Assembly: GCA_002702685.1 (NCBI GenBank) | Contig: PABD01000233.1 | Span: forward strand, 1-43,227 | Reading direction: 5' to 3' | Length of the DNA stretch: 43,227 nt | Origin: Planctomyces sp. | GTDB lineage: Bacteria; Planctomycetota; Planctomycetia; Planctomycetales; Planctomycetaceae | In this document: positions 43,004 through 43,227 of the stretch, piece by piece | Layout: each line of letters opens with the position of its first letter | Numbering within the stretch: position 1 is the first letter of the stretch | Program-made: the position numbers and the translations under genes | Notes under the pieces: model-generated | The model's database searches: none | Told to the model about the DNA's origin: nothing | What the model saw: only the letters and a program-made list of their open reading frames with translations

Positions 43004-43227
43004 TCAGGCTTTTTCCGCGGTGGTGGCGGCTTTACCCATGTTCGAGAAGCGGCTCATGAAACCTTCGCTGATCATGCCGACTTCCAGCACATACCGTTGC
43101 ACGTTGTTCTGGATCAGGCTGTAGGCGACCATCGCGGGGATGGCGACCCCCAGGCCTTCGAGCGTGGTGAAGAGCGCGGTGGAAATACCGTCCGCGATTT
43201 CATTGGTGTTCGGCTGCGTGCTGGCGA
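43004..43227 (-). CDS. MotA/TolQ/ExbB proton channel, C-terminal part (runs off window)
   Basis: The last 73 codons are visible and read ...STQPNTNEIADGISTALFTT, then LEGLGVAIPAMVAYSLIQNN and RYVLEVGMISEGFMSRFSNM. This is the third membrane segment and C-terminal tail typical of ExbB/TolQ. Two stop codons in frame, six bases apart (43004 and 42998), end it. The start lies to the right of the window. It heads the exbB-exbD-exbD-repair gene-ROK run. Confidence 0.85.
   Translation of the reverse strand, partial: ASTQPNTNEIADGISTALFTTLEGLGVAIPAMVAYSLIQNNVQRYVLEVGMISEGFMSRFSNMGKAATTAEKA

Noticed and set aside
1-43227. tRNA, rRNA, tmRNA, RNase P or SRP RNA genes
   Set aside because: Gaps between genes were read for their conserved cores and none was recognised.

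Overview
The window most likely comes from a planctomycete of the Gimesia/Rubinisphaera type. I base this on gene content only. One large secreted protein carries an N-terminal NP-x(n)-ERLEDRTLLT signature typical of planctomycete extracellular proteins. There is also a formylglycine sulfatase, a CE15-like esterase, a Tat-exported PmoA-like (DUF6807) protein, an M56 peptidase with carboxypeptidase-regulatory-like tails, and many short single-strand gene runs with weak or absent Shine-Dalgarno sites. No rRNA, tRNA, integrase, transposase or CRISPR array was seen. Both ends cut genes.

Layout. 1-7129: a giant M56-peptidase/beta-sandwich repeat protein, cut at its 5' end and split by an apparent single-base frameshift near 5441. 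7145-11487: a probable sulfide/persulfide-handling module: disulfide reductase-like flavoprotein, ETHE1-like dioxygenase with two rhodanese domains and a DUF442 phosphatase-like protein on the minus strand, with a divergent ArsR regulator. 12084-15551: a secreted multidomain zincin. 15711-18927: minus-strand housekeeping genes (TerC, PlsC-type acyltransferase, SDR, PyrE). 19155-21656: divergently arranged CE15-like esterase and PmoA-like protein. 21657-22492: a long AT-rich gene-free stretch with a notable hairpin. 22493-28724: plus-strand M48 peptidase, GT87 glycosyltransferase, sulfatase, DapA-family aldolase and a cupin. 28734-33087: minus-strand pair of CNNM/CorC-type membrane proteins and a fused ABC-2 permease, separated by a 30-bp tandem-repeat array. 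33441-36257: a phosphonate catabolism cluster (phnZ-phnX-phnW). 36419-39705: a Lys-rich/acidic-tailed protein, a BON-domain exported protein and a lipoprotein. 39937-43227: an apparent minus-strand operon exbB-exbD-exbD-(AGT-like/endonuclease V fusion)-ROK kinase.

How the genes fit together. The 2-aminoethylphosphonate genes supply phosphate (and carbon/nitrogen) by two chemistries, transaminase/hydrolase and PhnZ-type oxygenase. The 8.5-11.5 kb module looks like an unfused counterpart of the BigR/Blh sulfide-response operon of Rhizobiales. The sulfatase, esterase and PmoA-like protein fit polysaccharide scavenging. The most unusual items are the frameshifted triplicated M56 protein, the AGT-like/EndoV fusion translationally coupled to an exbD gene, a P-domain apparently nested inside a cadherin-like domain, the 30-bp array at the end of the permease gene, and a possible RNA switch over the cupin ribosome binding site. 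All functions are inferred from motifs read by eye; no database search was run.
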